A DNA stretch of 64,000 nt from an uncultured Holophagaceae bacterium (GCA_903857495.1 CAIOFF010000059.1:1-64000); one strand, 5' to 3'; shown: positions 7,994-17,224, counted from the stretch's first letter. A program made the numbers and translations. Notes: generated from the letters alone by a model not told the origin.

Positions 7994-8550
7994 GGCCACT
8001 GGGCCAGGATCTGGTCCAGAACCGCCGGCAGATCCGCCGCCACCAGATCCGCCTGGGAACCGTCCACCTTGTGCCCGTAGCCCGTGCGGACCAGGGCGAC
8101 CCTGCACCCGGCCCGACGTCCGGCGTCCAGGTCGATGGCCTTGTCCCCCACCATCCAGGAGCGGGAGAGGTCCAGGCCGTGCTCATCCGCAGCCCGGACC
8201 AGCATCCCCGGATTGGGCTTCCGCTCCGGGTGGTCGGCCACGGCGTATTCCCCCTGCCCTTCCTGGTGGTGGGGCGCGGCATAAATCGCGTCGACGCGGG
8301 CGTGCTCCGCGGCCAGCAGGACCGCCATGCGGTCCATGACGGCGTCGAAGTCCTCCCAGCTGAAGCGGCCCCGGCCGATGCCGCTCTGGTTGGTGACGAC
8401 CACCACGGGAATGCCGAGGGCGTTGAGCCGGGCGACGGCAGCTGCCGCGCCCGGGATCAGGACGAGCTTGTCAGGGTCGCAAAGGTGATCCACTTCCTCG
8501 TTGAGGGTGCCGTCGCGGTCCAGGAAGATGGCTGGCTTCAAGGCAGCCAC
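7990..8550 (-). CDS. gmhB: HAD-IIIA phosphatase, GmhB-like
   Basis: A 186-residue HAD-superfamily hydrolase similar to D-glycero-beta-D-manno-heptose-1,7-bisphosphate 7-phosphatase, which acts in ADP-heptose synthesis for lipopolysaccharide. The catalytic aspartates are Asp11 and Asp13 in FLDRDGTLNEE. VVVTNQSGIGRG and WMVGDKAIDLDAG are the second and fourth HAD motifs. Unusually, the zinc-binding loop is not conserved: E. coli GmhB has CPHH and CDC-RKP, whereas here the text reads APHH and DHPERKP, without cysteines. The function is therefore likely but not certain. A GTG start at 8550 overlaps the preceding gene's end by 13 nt. Confidence 0.8.
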   Translation of the reverse strand: MAALKPAIFLDRDGTLNEEVDHLCDPDKLVLIPGAAAAVARLNALGIPVVVVTNQSGIGRGRFSWEDFDAVMDRMAVLLAAEHARVDAIYAAPHHQEGQGEYAVADHPERKPNPGMLVRAADEHGLDLSRSWMVGDKAIDLDAGRRAGCRVALVRTGYGHKVDGSQADLVAADLPAVLDQILAQWP

Positions 8551-9584
8551 TCGGCGACGCAGACATCGAACTGGCGGGGCCCGCGGGGCGCCCGGCCACT
8601 CACCCAGAGCAGCCGCTTGCCGTCGGGGCTGAAGTGGGGGAAGGAGTTGAAGCCACCGGTCCAGGTGATGCGCTCCAGGCCGGTGCCATCGAGGCTGATG
8701 CGGAAGAGGTCAAACCCGCGGCCCTTGCCCTGGTCGTCGTGGTGGTTGGAGGCGAAGATGATGCCCTTCCCGTCCGGGGTGAAGATCGGCGCGAAGGCGG
8801 CCCCGGGCAGGTTCGAGACCTGCCGCTTGCCGGTGCCATCGGCGTTCATCACCCAGATGTCCATGGCCATGGGCTCGACGAGGTGCTGCTTCAGCAAGGT
8901 CTTGTATTTCGCCGTAGCCTCAGCGCCCTTGGGGTAGTTCGTGCGCCAGGCGATGAGCTTGGAGTCGGGGCTGAACACGGCACCGCCGTCGTAGCCCACC
9001 CCATCCGTGAGCTGGAGCAGGTGCTTGCCGTCGAGGTCCACGCGCCAGATGTCGACATCGCCGCCCCGCTCGCTCGTGAAGATGATCCACTTGCCATTGG
9101 GGGACGTGGTGGCCTCGGCATCGTAGCCTGTGGCCGGCAGGAAGGGCTTGGCGTCCGAGCCGTCCGCCTTGGCGATGTAGAGGTCGAAGCCCTGGAACAC
9201 GGGCCACTGGTACTTGCCCGGCGTGTAGGGCGGCCCCTCCGGGCACTCGGGACCGGCGCCATGGGTGCTGGCGAAGATGATCTTCTTGTCGCCCGGCAGC
9301 CACCAGCCGCAGGTGACCCGCCCCTTGCCGGTGCTGACGCGCTTCTGCTCCGAGCCATCGGCGTTCATGGTGTAGAGCTGATCGCAGGGATAGCCGTCCC
9401 GGGTGCTCTGGAAGATGACCTTCTTGCCATCGGTGGACCAGTAGGCCTCCGCATTGGAGCCGGTGGCAGTGAGCTTGACGGGGTTGCGGAGGTGGGTCTC
9501 CCGGGCGTCTACCAGGCTCATCGTGGGCGCGGGCTGGGCGACCAGGAGCAGCGGGCAGAGCGCGGCGAGCAGCAGGCGTTTCAT
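8538..9584 (-). CDS. TolB-like PD40 beta-propeller protein, exported
   Basis: A 348-residue protein with a Lys-Arg plus hydrophobic N-terminus (MKRLLLAALCPLLLVAQ) that looks like a signal peptide. The body is made of repeated WD40/PD40-type blades with motifs such as YWSTDGKKVIFQS, TSPNGKWIIFTSE, FSPDSKLIAW, FTPDGKGIIFAS and FSPDGKRLLWVS. This is the beta-propeller of TolB and of the N-terminal domain of some peptidases; no peptidase domain follows and no Tol-Pal genes are nearby. It is probably periplasmic, with an unknown partner. The ATG at 9584 follows GGAG at good spacing. Confidence 0.82.
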   Translation of the reverse strand: MKRLLLAALCPLLLVAQPAPTMSLVDARETHLRNPVKLTATGSNAEAYWSTDGKKVIFQSTRDGYPCDQLYTMNADGSEQKRVSTGKGRVTCGWWLPGDKKIIFASTHGAGPECPEGPPYTPGKYQWPVFQGFDLYIAKADGSDAKPFLPATGYDAEATTSPNGKWIIFTSERGGDVDIWRVDLDGKHLLQLTDGVGYDGGAVFSPDSKLIAWRTNYPKGAEATAKYKTLLKQHLVEPMAMDIWVMNADGTGKRQVSNLPGAAFAPIFTPDGKGIIFASNHHDDQGKGRGFDLFRISLDGTGLERITWTGGFNSFPHFSPDGKRLLWVSGRAPRGPRQFDVCVAEWLP

Positions 9585-9646
9585 GGGGACTCCTTTTTCA
9601 CGTACGAACAGGTATCCCTCAGAATGGCAGAGTCCGGGCCTCCCCG

Positions 9647-11458
9647 TCATTCCAGCGGCAGGCTGATCCGCACCTGGGAGCCCCGGTCCCGGGGCAGGAT
9701 CTCCACCGTGCCGCCATAGGCGTTCAGCAGCTGGACGCAGGCGGAGAGCCCATGCCCGGGTCGGCGGCCCGTCTCCATGGGCTCTGGCCGCAGGGCCGGG
9801 AACGGCTCGAAAGCGGCCGCCAGGAGGGCGGCGTCAATGGGGGCGCCGTCATCCTCGACTTCGAGCAGGAAGCGCCCCTCACCGGAAGCTGTTCGCAGGA
9901 TGATTCGTTCGGGGTCCCCTTCCAGGGCATGCAGGAGCAGGTGACTGAGCACATCGGTGAAGTCGGCGCTCACCCCGAAGAGCCGGTCCACCGGCGCCGC
10001 GAGCTCAAGCACCACCTGCTGACCGACCGGCAGGAGGCCCGCTGCCCTGGACAGCTCCAGCTCTTCTTCGAGGAGAGCATGGAGGTTCAGCCACTCCGGG
10101 CTGCTGGCCCGGTCATGGCCCGCCCGCCGGAGCATGGCCCGGACCAGGCGATCCACCTGGTCGAGGGCCCCCTGGATCTCACCCATGGCCCGGTGGCACT
10201 CCACCCGCTCCGCCGGGGCCGGTGCGTCGGGACGGTCCATGAGCTCCGCCAGGGCGGCGCTCTCCTCCCTGAGGCTGTGCACCGGTCCCTCCAGGCGCCG
10301 GGCCATGTTCAGGAACAAGCCCCCCAGGGCGGTCTTCTGGTTCTGGGCCCCCAGAGCCCGCTGGGCTTCCTTCAGCTCGACATAGGCGGCTTCGATCCCC
10401 TCGTAGCTGGCTCCCAGGGCGCGGCTGGTCTCCCTCAGGTGGGTGATGAGGCCGGCGTTCTCCAGGCTCACATGGAGGAGCCCGGTGTGCATGGCGGCGA
10501 GCTCCAGCTCGAAGGGTTGGTAGGCTTCCGGGGCCCGGTCGGCGGCAAGGAAGCCCCAGAGCTGGTCACTGCCCGAGCGGCTGCGCAGGGGGATGAGCAG
10601 GGGCTGGGCCAGGGGAGCCCAGAGCTTCAGCTCGATGCCCTGCTGCCAGCAACCGGACTGGCGGAGCTCCACCCCGGAGCACACCGTGCCGGCGGCCAGC
10701 GCCGAGGCCCAGGCAGCCAGGGGATGCTCCATGGGGAGCACCGGGGTCTCGGCAAAGCCCTCCGGGGTGCGGGCCAGGCCCTGGAAATAGGCTCCGCTGT
10801 CATGCAGGTGGTAGCAGCACAGGTGCTCGAACTGGAGGTCCGTCGCCAGCTGCTCCAGCACCCGGGTGAGGATGGCCTGGGCGTCCCGGAGGGGGATGAT
10901 GTCCTGGCTGAGGGACAGCAGCCGGGAGAGGCTATGACTCCGCTGCTCCAGCTGCCCCTGGACCTCCAGCAGCTTCCGGTTGCTCTCCTGGGCCTCCCGC
11001 AGCTGGACTTCGAGATGATCCACCACCTGCTGGCTGAACTGGCGCAGGGCGGCCTTCTCCCGGCCCAGTTCGAGGCGGTCGCGCTGCCCCCCGAGGTAGG
11101 CCTGGACCTGGGCGACGAAGACGAATGGATCGATGGGCTTGGAGATGAAGCCGTCGCAGCCTGTGACCAGGGCCGTCTCCCGGTCATGGCGCATGGACTT
11201 GGCCGTCAAGGCCACGATCAGGGTGTCCGCCAGGTTGGGATTCTGGCGGAGCTTCGTGGCCACCTCGAACCCGGAGAGGTCCGGCAGGTTGATGTCCAGC
11301 AGGATGAGCGCGGGCATCAGCCTCAGGGCCATCTCACACCCCTTGAGCCCCTCGGCGGCCCAGTGCATCTCGTAGCCGGCCTGGGACAGCAGCCGCTGGA
11401 CCAGGCGCCAGTTCATGGGATTGTCCTCGATGCAGAGGATCCGGACCGGGTCGCTCAT
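9647..11458 (-). CDS. Response regulator fused to a GAF domain and a degenerate histidine-kinase core
   Basis: A 603-residue soluble signalling protein. Residues 1-125 are a receiver domain with the acidic pair Glu11/Asp12, phospho-acceptor Asp55 (LILLDINLPD) and Lys in FISKPID. A coiled coil (about 130-190) and a GAF-like domain (about 190-360) follow. The C-terminal 230 residues resemble a kinase module but appear catalytically broken. Where an H-box His is expected (GGLFLNMARRLEGPV) there is none, and the N-box Asn of LLxNA is His (LLLHALEG). A DDGAP remnant of the G1 box is present. It overlaps the histidine kinase upstream by four bases (ATGA), so the kinase is the likely phosphodonor. 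The output may be through protein binding. Confidence 0.85.
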   Translation of the reverse strand: MSDPVRILCIEDNPMNWRLVQRLLSQAGYEMHWAAEGLKGCEMALRLMPALILLDINLPDLSGFEVATKLRQNPNLADTLIVALTAKSMRHDRETALVTGCDGFISKPIDPFVFVAQVQAYLGGQRDRLELGREKAALRQFSQQVVDHLEVQLREAQESNRKLLEVQGQLEQRSHSLSRLLSLSQDIIPLRDAQAILTRVLEQLATDLQFEHLCCYHLHDSGAYFQGLARTPEGFAETPVLPMEHPLAAWASALAAGTVCSGVELRQSGCWQQGIELKLWAPLAQPLLIPLRSRSGSDQLWGFLAADRAPEAYQPFELELAAMHTGLLHVSLENAGLITHLRETSRALGASYEGIEAAYVELKEAQRALGAQNQKTALGGLFLNMARRLEGPVHSLREESAALAELMDRPDAPAPAERVECHRAMGEIQGALDQVDRLVRAMLRRAGHDRASSPEWLNLHALLEEELELSRAAGLLPVGQQVVLELAAPVDRLFGVSADFTDVLSHLLLHALEGDPERIILRTASGEGRFLLEVEDDGAPIDAALLAAAFEPFPALRPEPMETGRRPGHGLSACVQLLNAYGGTVEILPRDRGSQVRISLPLE

Positions 11459-13125
11459 GGGCGCCCACCCTGGACGACCGGCATCTCCATCACGAAGACG
11501 CTGCCCTCGCCCTTGCGGCTGCTGGCGGTGATGCGACCAGCCATCAGGCCCATGAACCGCTGGCTGATGGCGAGGCCCAGCCCGGTGCCGCCGAAGCGTC
11601 GGGTGATGCTGCCGTCCACCTGCTGGAAGGACACAAAGAGACGCCCGAGCTCGGTCTCGTTCATGCCGATGCCGGTGTCCTCGATGCGGACCCGGAACAT
11701 CCGCCCCTCCCGGGCAGCCGAGATGCGCACGGTGCCCGCTTCCGTGAACTTGACCGCGTTGCCGGCCAGGTTCGTGAAGACCTGACGCAAGCGGTCGGCA
11801 TCGCCCATCACCCGGATCTCTTCGGCAGGCCGCTGGTATTCGAGGGTGATGGGACGGCCCTTGATGAGCCCCGCCGCCATGGCTTTCACCTCGTCGAGCA
11901 GAAGCATGGGATCGACCTCCTCCAGCAGCAGCTCCATCTTGCCCGCTTCGATCTTGGAAAGGTCCAGGATCGAATCAATGAGGCCCAGGAGGGACCGGCC
12001 GTTCTGGTAGATGATCTGGAGATCCTCCTTCGCCTCCTCGCCCAGCCGCCCCTGCGTATCCTGCATCAACATGCCGGAGAAGCCGATGATGGAGTTCAGG
12101 GGCGTCCTCAGCTCGTGGCTCATGTTGGCCAGGAACTCGTCCTTGAGGTGGTCCACTTCCTTCAGCTTCTGGAAGCTGGCGACCAGGTCCTCGTTGAGCT
12201 CCCTCAGCTCCTGGGTCTTCTCGTGAACCTTCTCCTCCAGGGTGTCGGCCCAGGCCTTCAGCTCAGTGCGGCTCTGCTCGAGGCCCTTGGTGCGGTCCAG
12301 CACCAGCTGCTCCAGATTGGCGCGGATCTCCTCCAGCTCCCAGATGGTCTCCATGAGCTGCCGGGTGCGCTCCTGGACGCGATACTCCAGCAGCCGGTTC
12401 TGTCGCTCGATCTCGTCCCGGGAGATCCTGAGCTTGTCCGTCATCACCTCGAAGGAGTGGCTGAGGTCCTGGATCTCGTCCCGGGTTGTGACCCTCACGG
12501 AGACAGTCTCCAGGCTGCCCGAGGCCACCTTCTGCGCCGCCTCGGTGAGCTCGATCACCGGGCGGAGGTAGCGGTTCGATAGGACCACCGCCGCGAGGAT
12601 GCCCAGCACCAGGGTGACCAGGCCCACGGTCAGGCTGGCCCTGATGTTCTCCCGCACGGCCCGCTGGGTGCCTTCGGTGGTGAAGCCGAGGACCAGCGTC
12701 CCCACCTGGTCCGCCCGGGGCTCCTCGTAGAACACCGGGGCGACCGCGACCAGCATGTTGTCTTCCCGCCGGGCGTAGGTGTGGGAGATGCCGTCTTTCA
12801 GCAGCTGCCCCATGGCCCACTCGGGCGTGGTCGGCGTGCTGTCCAGGGGCTCGCCCTGGGACCCGAAGACCGCGCTGAACCGGAAGGCCGGGATGTTCTG
12901 CACCCCCTGGAGCACCCGGGCGATGTCCCGGGTGTTGCCGGAACTGACAGCGGGCCCAAGGGCGTAGCTGGCCGTTTCCGCCACCTGGCGGGCGCTGAGC
13001 TCGGCCTGGGTGCGGATCTGCTGCTCCACCCAGCGCGGGTAGTAGAGCAGGTTGAAGGCGATGAAGGAGAGCACCAGGATGCTGATGACGGTGCTCAGCT
13101 TGGTCTTGATGGAGAGACGGTACAT
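11455..13125 (-). CDS. Membrane sensor histidine kinase (periplasmic sensor, HAMP, long coiled coil)
   Basis: A 556-residue sensor kinase. A transmembrane helix at about 8-28 and another at about 166-188 enclose a periplasmic domain of about 135 residues. A HAMP domain, a long coiled coil (about 240-330), HisKA with the phospho-acceptor His in FLANMSHELRTPLNS, and a HATPase domain with N-box NLAGNAVKF, G1 EDTGIGM and G2 GGTGLGLAIS follow. All catalytic boxes look intact. It is translationally coupled to the receiver protein downstream. A TAGGCT hexamer at 13153-13158 (minus strand) may be its -10 box. The ligand is unknown. Confidence 0.92.
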   Translation of the reverse strand: MYRLSIKTKLSTVISILVLSFIAFNLLYYPRWVEQQIRTQAELSARQVAETASYALGPAVSSGNTRDIARVLQGVQNIPAFRFSAVFGSQGEPLDSTPTTPEWAMGQLLKDGISHTYARREDNMLVAVAPVFYEEPRADQVGTLVLGFTTEGTQRAVRENIRASLTVGLVTLVLGILAAVVLSNRYLRPVIELTEAAQKVASGSLETVSVRVTTRDEIQDLSHSFEVMTDKLRISRDEIERQNRLLEYRVQERTRQLMETIWELEEIRANLEQLVLDRTKGLEQSRTELKAWADTLEEKVHEKTQELRELNEDLVASFQKLKEVDHLKDEFLANMSHELRTPLNSIIGFSGMLMQDTQGRLGEEAKEDLQIIYQNGRSLLGLIDSILDLSKIEAGKMELLLEEVDPMLLLDEVKAMAAGLIKGRPITLEYQRPAEEIRVMGDADRLRQVFTNLAGNAVKFTEAGTVRISAAREGRMFRVRIEDTGIGMNETELGRLFVSFQQVDGSITRRFGGTGLGLAISQRFMGLMAGRITASSRKGEGSVFVMEMPVVQGGRP

Positions 13126-13172
13126 GCGCGAAGCCCGGGGAATCGGTTACCAGCCTAGCAGTAGCTTGCGCG

Positions 13173-15719
13173 CTAGAACTTGAAGAGGTTCACCTCGCGG
13201 TTGAGCATGTGGACCTGCAGGCCCAGCTCCTCCACCGCGCCGTTCGAGGTCTCGATGGCCCGCTCGCTCTCCAGGGCCTTGCCGAGCACCCGGTTCATGG
13301 TCTCTTTCAGGGAGACCACGTGGTCCTCCTGGCGGGCCAGGATCTCGTGGAGGTGGCTCGCCAGGGCGCGGACCTGCTCGGTGGCCTTGGCGATCTCGTC
13401 GCTGCCCGTGCTCTGCTCCCGGGTCGAGTCGCGCACCACGGCAGTGGCCTGCTGGACGTTCATGGCCAGTGAGAGGATGTAGTTGCTGGTCTGCTGCTGC
13501 TCCTCGATGACCGTGCGGATGGTCTCCACCTGGTTGTGGATATTGCGGTTGGCCTCGTGGATCAGGGAGGCCTGCCCCGCCTGCTGGAGGGTCTCCGAGT
13601 GGATGCTCTCCACCACGCAGTCCGTCTCGCTCACAGACTCCAGGATGGCCTGCAGCGCCAGCTCGCTCTGCCCCACCGAGTCGGCGCCATCCCGGACCGC
13701 GTCCAGGCCCAGCTCCACCTGCTGGTAGGCCTTCCGGATCTCGGCCTGGAGGGTGCCGATGATCTGCTGGATCTCCTGGGTCGAGCGGCTGGTCTGTTCG
13801 GAGAGCACCTTGATCTCGTCCGCCACCACGGAGAAGCCCTTGGACTGGTCCACTCCGGAGCCGCCCTGGGACGCGATGATGGCCGCGTTGAGGGCCAGCA
13901 TGTTGGTCTGCTGGGTGTGGTCGCCGATGTAGTCGAGGATCTTGGCGATGTCCGCGCCGAGCTGCAGCAGGGTGCGGGTGGTGCCGTGGAAATCCTGCAC
14001 GACGCGCTCGATCACCTGGATCTTCTCGCGGTTCCGGGCGACCAGCTCCATGCCCCGACCCGCGTTGTGGATGACCTTCTTGGTGTAGCGCTGGGCGATC
14101 TTCACGCTGTCGTCGATGGCACAGGTGCTCTGCTCCAGGTTCTCGGCGAACTCCTTGGTGTGCTCCGCATGGCCGGCCAGGTGGTCGATGTTCTTGCCCA
14201 CGTTCTTGATGGCCACGTCGAAGTCCCGGATGGCGGAGGTGATGCCCTCCACGACCAGGAGGAGCTCGTCCATGCTCTGGTTGATCTGCTGGACGCTGGC
14301 GGCCATCTCCACGATGGTGGTGTTGGTGCTCTCGGAAGCGAGGCTCAGCTGCATGGAGCTGGCGCTGATGCCGATGGAGGTGTCCGTCAGCTCGTTGATC
14401 TCGTGGTGGAAGGCCTCGATGAGCTCGCGCTGCCCCGAGTTGGAGTGCCGGACCCCGTCGCCGGACTCGCGGATCAGGGTGCTGGCCTTGGCCAGGTCGC
14501 GGCTGGCGGACCGGATCTGGAGCACCATGCCCCGCAGGCTGCCCACCATGTGGCCGAAGCCCTGGACCAGCGCGGTCACTTCATCGTCGCTGTAGACGGG
14601 CTCCAGGCGGTCGATGCGGCCTTCGCCCACCCGCTGGGTGTTGCGGGTCAGGAGCAGCAGGGGGCGCTGCACATCCCGCAGGATCAGGGGAATGAAGTAG
14701 GCGAGGAAGGCGGCCGCCAGGATGAGGATGGCCAGGTTGGGCCGGAGGGCCTTCCAGATGGCGTCGGCGTATTCCGCCTCCGGGATCACGGCGCGCAGCT
14801 CGGAGCCGTCCGGCAGGGGCTGGACCACCAGGATGTCCCCGCCACCGGCGGGCTGGAGCCGCGACCCCAGCACCCGGCCGCCCCGGGCCGCCGACAGGCG
14901 AAGCGAGACCCCGCCCCCGGCGCCGAGCTTCAGGGTTCCCAGAAAGGCTTCCAGATCCTCCGGGGTGGTGTTCATCTCGGCCACGAAGGCCACGGAATCC
15001 GCGAGGTTGACCAGCTCATTCTGGGCGTATCGGGCAGCCTTCGCCCGGATCGAGGACTGCAGGGTCAGGCCCGACACGAGAATGGAGAGGAGGAGCACCC
15101 CGCCGGTGATGCCCAGGAACCCGAAGCCGAACTTCGCCCGCAGGCTGGTGGAGAACCGCGCGAAGGAGGCATTGAAGCCCGGCTGGCCCGCCAGCAGCTT
15201 GTAGAGCCTCATGAGGTTCTGCTTGGCGATGAAGTAGTGGCAGATGGCGCTGACGGCCACCAGGGTGGCGAACATCGCTGCGGTGATGAAGCTGATCCAG
15301 ACACTCTGGCCCAGGTAGAGCTTCATCCAGAGGTAGCCCCCACCACTCAGGCCCAGACCCAGCAGGAAATACAGGAGCGAGGAGGACTGGGGGAAGCGGG
15401 TGAGCAGCCGGTAGGACTCGGGACCGAGCTCACGGTCGGCGAGGTGACGCCCGAAGTGCCGGACCTGGAGGAAGTTTCCGCCGCTGGTCAGCAGGAGGAA
15501 GCCCAGCGCCACCAGGGCGCCCTTGAGGGTGAAGCGGAAGCCTGGCGGCGCCACAAAGACCAGCAGGATCGCCGTCACGAGGAACAGCAGGAGCCAGATG
15601 ATGCCGGTCCCCAGGCTCAGATGCCGTAGCACCTGCTCCCGGTCTGCCTGCCCCAGCTGGACCGCAGGCTCCGCCTTGAATTCAGGCAGGGATCCAGAGA
15701 TGGAATCGGGCTGAGCCAT
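13173..15719 (-). CDS. Membrane methyl-accepting chemotaxis-like protein with divergent signalling tip
   Basis: An 848-residue receptor. The N-terminal third has several hydrophobic segments (about residues 37-62, 68-87, 118-138, 142-165 and 200-220), then a periplasmic portion, another membrane helix near 335-355 and a HAMP-like region. The C-terminal half is the long helical MCP signalling domain. The conserved hairpin tip is unusual: QTNMLALNAAI is followed by IASQGGSGVDQSKGFSVV, which is three residues longer than the canonical AARAGEQGRGFAVV and lacks its Glu/Arg contact residues. The ATG at 15719 lies inside the upstream rsmD gene (38-nt overlap). It may not join ordinary chemoreceptor arrays. 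Confidence 0.85.
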   Translation of the reverse strand: MAQPDSISGSLPEFKAEPAVQLGQADREQVLRHLSLGTGIIWLLLFLVTAILLVFVAPPGFRFTLKGALVALGFLLLTSGGNFLQVRHFGRHLADRELGPESYRLLTRFPQSSSLLYFLLGLGLSGGGYLWMKLYLGQSVWISFITAAMFATLVAVSAICHYFIAKQNLMRLYKLLAGQPGFNASFARFSTSLRAKFGFGFLGITGGVLLLSILVSGLTLQSSIRAKAARYAQNELVNLADSVAFVAEMNTTPEDLEAFLGTLKLGAGGGVSLRLSAARGGRVLGSRLQPAGGGDILVVQPLPDGSELRAVIPEAEYADAIWKALRPNLAILILAAAFLAYFIPLILRDVQRPLLLLTRNTQRVGEGRIDRLEPVYSDDEVTALVQGFGHMVGSLRGMVLQIRSASRDLAKASTLIRESGDGVRHSNSGQRELIEAFHHEINELTDTSIGISASSMQLSLASESTNTTIVEMAASVQQINQSMDELLLVVEGITSAIRDFDVAIKNVGKNIDHLAGHAEHTKEFAENLEQSTCAIDDSVKIAQRYTKKVIHNAGRGMELVARNREKIQVIERVVQDFHGTTRTLLQLGADIAKILDYIGDHTQQTNMLALNAAIIASQGGSGVDQSKGFSVVADEIKVLSEQTSRSTQEIQQIIGTLQAEIRKAYQQVELGLDAVRDGADSVGQSELALQAILESVSETDCVVESIHSETLQQAGQASLIHEANRNIHNQVETIRTVIEEQQQTSNYILSLAMNVQQATAVVRDSTREQSTGSDEIAKATEQVRALASHLHEILARQEDHVVSLKETMNRVLGKALESERAIETSNGAVEELGLQVHMLNREVNLFKF

Positions 15720-16212
15720 ATTCCCGTATTTCGGCCAGCTTCCAGCCTGTCTGTAATTCCAGCGCGGTCTCGCGGGCCGTTTCGAAGACCAGGACGCCAT
15801 CCGAGGCGATCCAGGCCCGCAGGGTCGCCGCAAGGCGGAGCCAGAGGTCCGCCGCCCGGTCGTAGGGCGGATCCAGGAAGATCACCGCCTGCCCGGCGAA
15901 AGCCTTGGGACCGAACTTGCGGAGGTCACCACGCAGGGCCTGGACCGGCACGCCCGCCACGTTCTTCTGGAGGCAGGTCCAGCCGGGCTCTGCGGTTTCC
16001 AGGCAGACCACGGGCGCATAGCCCCGGGAGTGGGCCTCAAGCCCCACCGCCCCGGTGCCGGCGCAGAGGTCTAGGAAGGGTCCCTGGGGCCAGCGCTGGA
16101 GGATGGAGAAGAGCGCCTCCCGGGCCCGGTCGGAGGTGGGGCGCACCCGCAGGTCGCCAGTCGGAGGCGCCACCAGGCGGCGTCCCTTCAGCGTGCCGGC
16201 CACGACGCGCAT
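15682..16212 (-). CDS. rsmD: 16S rRNA (guanine(966)-N(2))-methyltransferase
   Basis: A 176-residue SAM-dependent methyltransferase of the RsmD family that modifies G966 of 16S rRNA during 30S assembly. It starts MRVVAGTLKGRRL and has RPTSDRAREALFSIL, the SAM motif FLDLCAGTGAVGLEA and the catalytic LDPPYD, all hallmarks of the family. The length is usual or slightly short. The ATG at 16212 is 10 nt after the fabH stop, and its 3' end overlaps the MCP gene by 38 nt, so it sits embedded between fabH and the signalling genes. Confidence 0.95.
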   Translation of the reverse strand: MRVVAGTLKGRRLVAPPTGDLRVRPTSDRAREALFSILQRWPQGPFLDLCAGTGAVGLEAHSRGYAPVVCLETAEPGWTCLQKNVAGVPVQALRGDLRKFGPKAFAGQAVIFLDPPYDRAADLWLRLAATLRAWIASDGVLVFETARETALELQTGWKLAEIREYGSARFHLWIPA

Positions 16213-16222
16213 GGTAGTTGGC

Positions 16223-17224
16223 TCAGTAGGCCCAGCGGAGGAGGGTGGAACCCCAGGTGAACCCGGCGCCAAAGGCGGCCAGGGCCACCAGATCGCCCTT
16301 CGCCATGCGGCCCTGCTCCCAGGCCTGGTGCAGCGCCGTGGGAATGGTCGCCGCCGTGGTGTTGCCGAACTTGTCGATGTTGACCATCATCCGCGCCGGG
16401 TCCAGCTCCAGGCGCTTGGCGGCGGCATCCATGATCCGGATGTTGGCCTGGTGGGGCACGAAGAGCTTGAGCTCCTCGGGCGCGAAGCCATTCCGGTCCA
16501 TGAGCAGGCGGCTGTTGTCAGCCATCTCCCGGACGGCCTTCTTGAAGACCTCGCTGCCGGACTGGTGGATGTAGTGATCCCGGGCCGCGACGGTCTCCGC
16601 CGTGGCTGGACTCGCGGAACCGCCCGCGGGCATGTGGAGGAAGCAGCCTCCGGAGCCGTCGATACGGTGTTCGAAGTCCAAGATGCCGAGGCCCTCATCG
16701 ACTCGCTCCATAATGACCGCGCCGGCGCCGTCCCCGAAGAGCACCGAGGTGGTCCGATCCTCGAGATCGATGACGGTCGACATGATGTCCACGCCGACCA
16801 CAGCTACCCGCTGGACCCCTCCGGCGGCGATCAGGCTTGCGGCGGTGGTGAGGGAATACAAGAACCCTGAGCAGGCAGCGCTTACATCAAACCCGAAGGC
16901 ATTCGTGGCTCCAACCATCTCCTGGATGCGGCAGGCGGTGGCAGGAAAGAGCGTATCCGGCGTCACCGTGGCAACAATGATCGCATCCAGCTCCGTGGCC
17001 TTCATGCCCCGGTTGTCGAGGGCCATCTGCAGGGCGGGCGCCCCAAGCTTGGAGGCCCCGGTGCCGGGATCGGCCCAGCGCCGCTCGCTGATGCCCGTGC
17101 GGCTCCGGATCCACTCGTCGTTGGTTTCCATGATCTTGGAAAGATCGTCGTTGGTGACCACGCGAGGGGGAAAACACTGCCCGGTGGCGGTGATTCCGAC
17201 GGGGGCGGCAAGGCGACGGTTCAA
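16223..17224 (-). CDS. fabH: Beta-ketoacyl-ACP synthase III
   Basis: A 333-residue KAS III that condenses acetyl-CoA with malonyl-ACP to begin fatty-acid synthesis. The catalytic triad is Cys118 (DVSAACSG), His258 (VPHQAN) and Asn288 (FGNTTAA). The NDEWIRSRTGI motif of FabH is also present. The start is a TTG at 17224: GGAGG lies four bases upstream and no good ATG or GTG is near. The same 13-base context, GGAGGCCCTTTGA, precedes the TTG start of the RNase E/G gene. It lies upstream of rsmD; no other fab genes or plsX are in the window. Confidence 0.95.
   Translation of the reverse strand: MNRRLAAPVGITATGQCFPPRVVTNDDLSKIMETNDEWIRSRTGISERRWADPGTGASKLGAPALQMALDNRGMKATELDAIIVATVTPDTLFPATACRIQEMVGATNAFGFDVSAACSGFLYSLTTAASLIAAGGVQRVAVVGVDIMSTVIDLEDRTTSVLFGDGAGAVIMERVDEGLGILDFEHRIDGSGGCFLHMPAGGSASPATAETVAARDHYIHQSGSEVFKKAVREMADNSRLLMDRNGFAPEELKLFVPHQANIRIMDAAAKRLELDPARMMVNIDKFGNTTAATIPTALHQAWEQGRMAKGDLVALAAFGAGFTWGSTLLRWAY

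Noticed and set aside
13536-15629. 697-codon open frame on the plus strand over the membrane MCP
   Set aside because: Antisense shadow; the MCP helices on the minus strand explain the periodic open frame.
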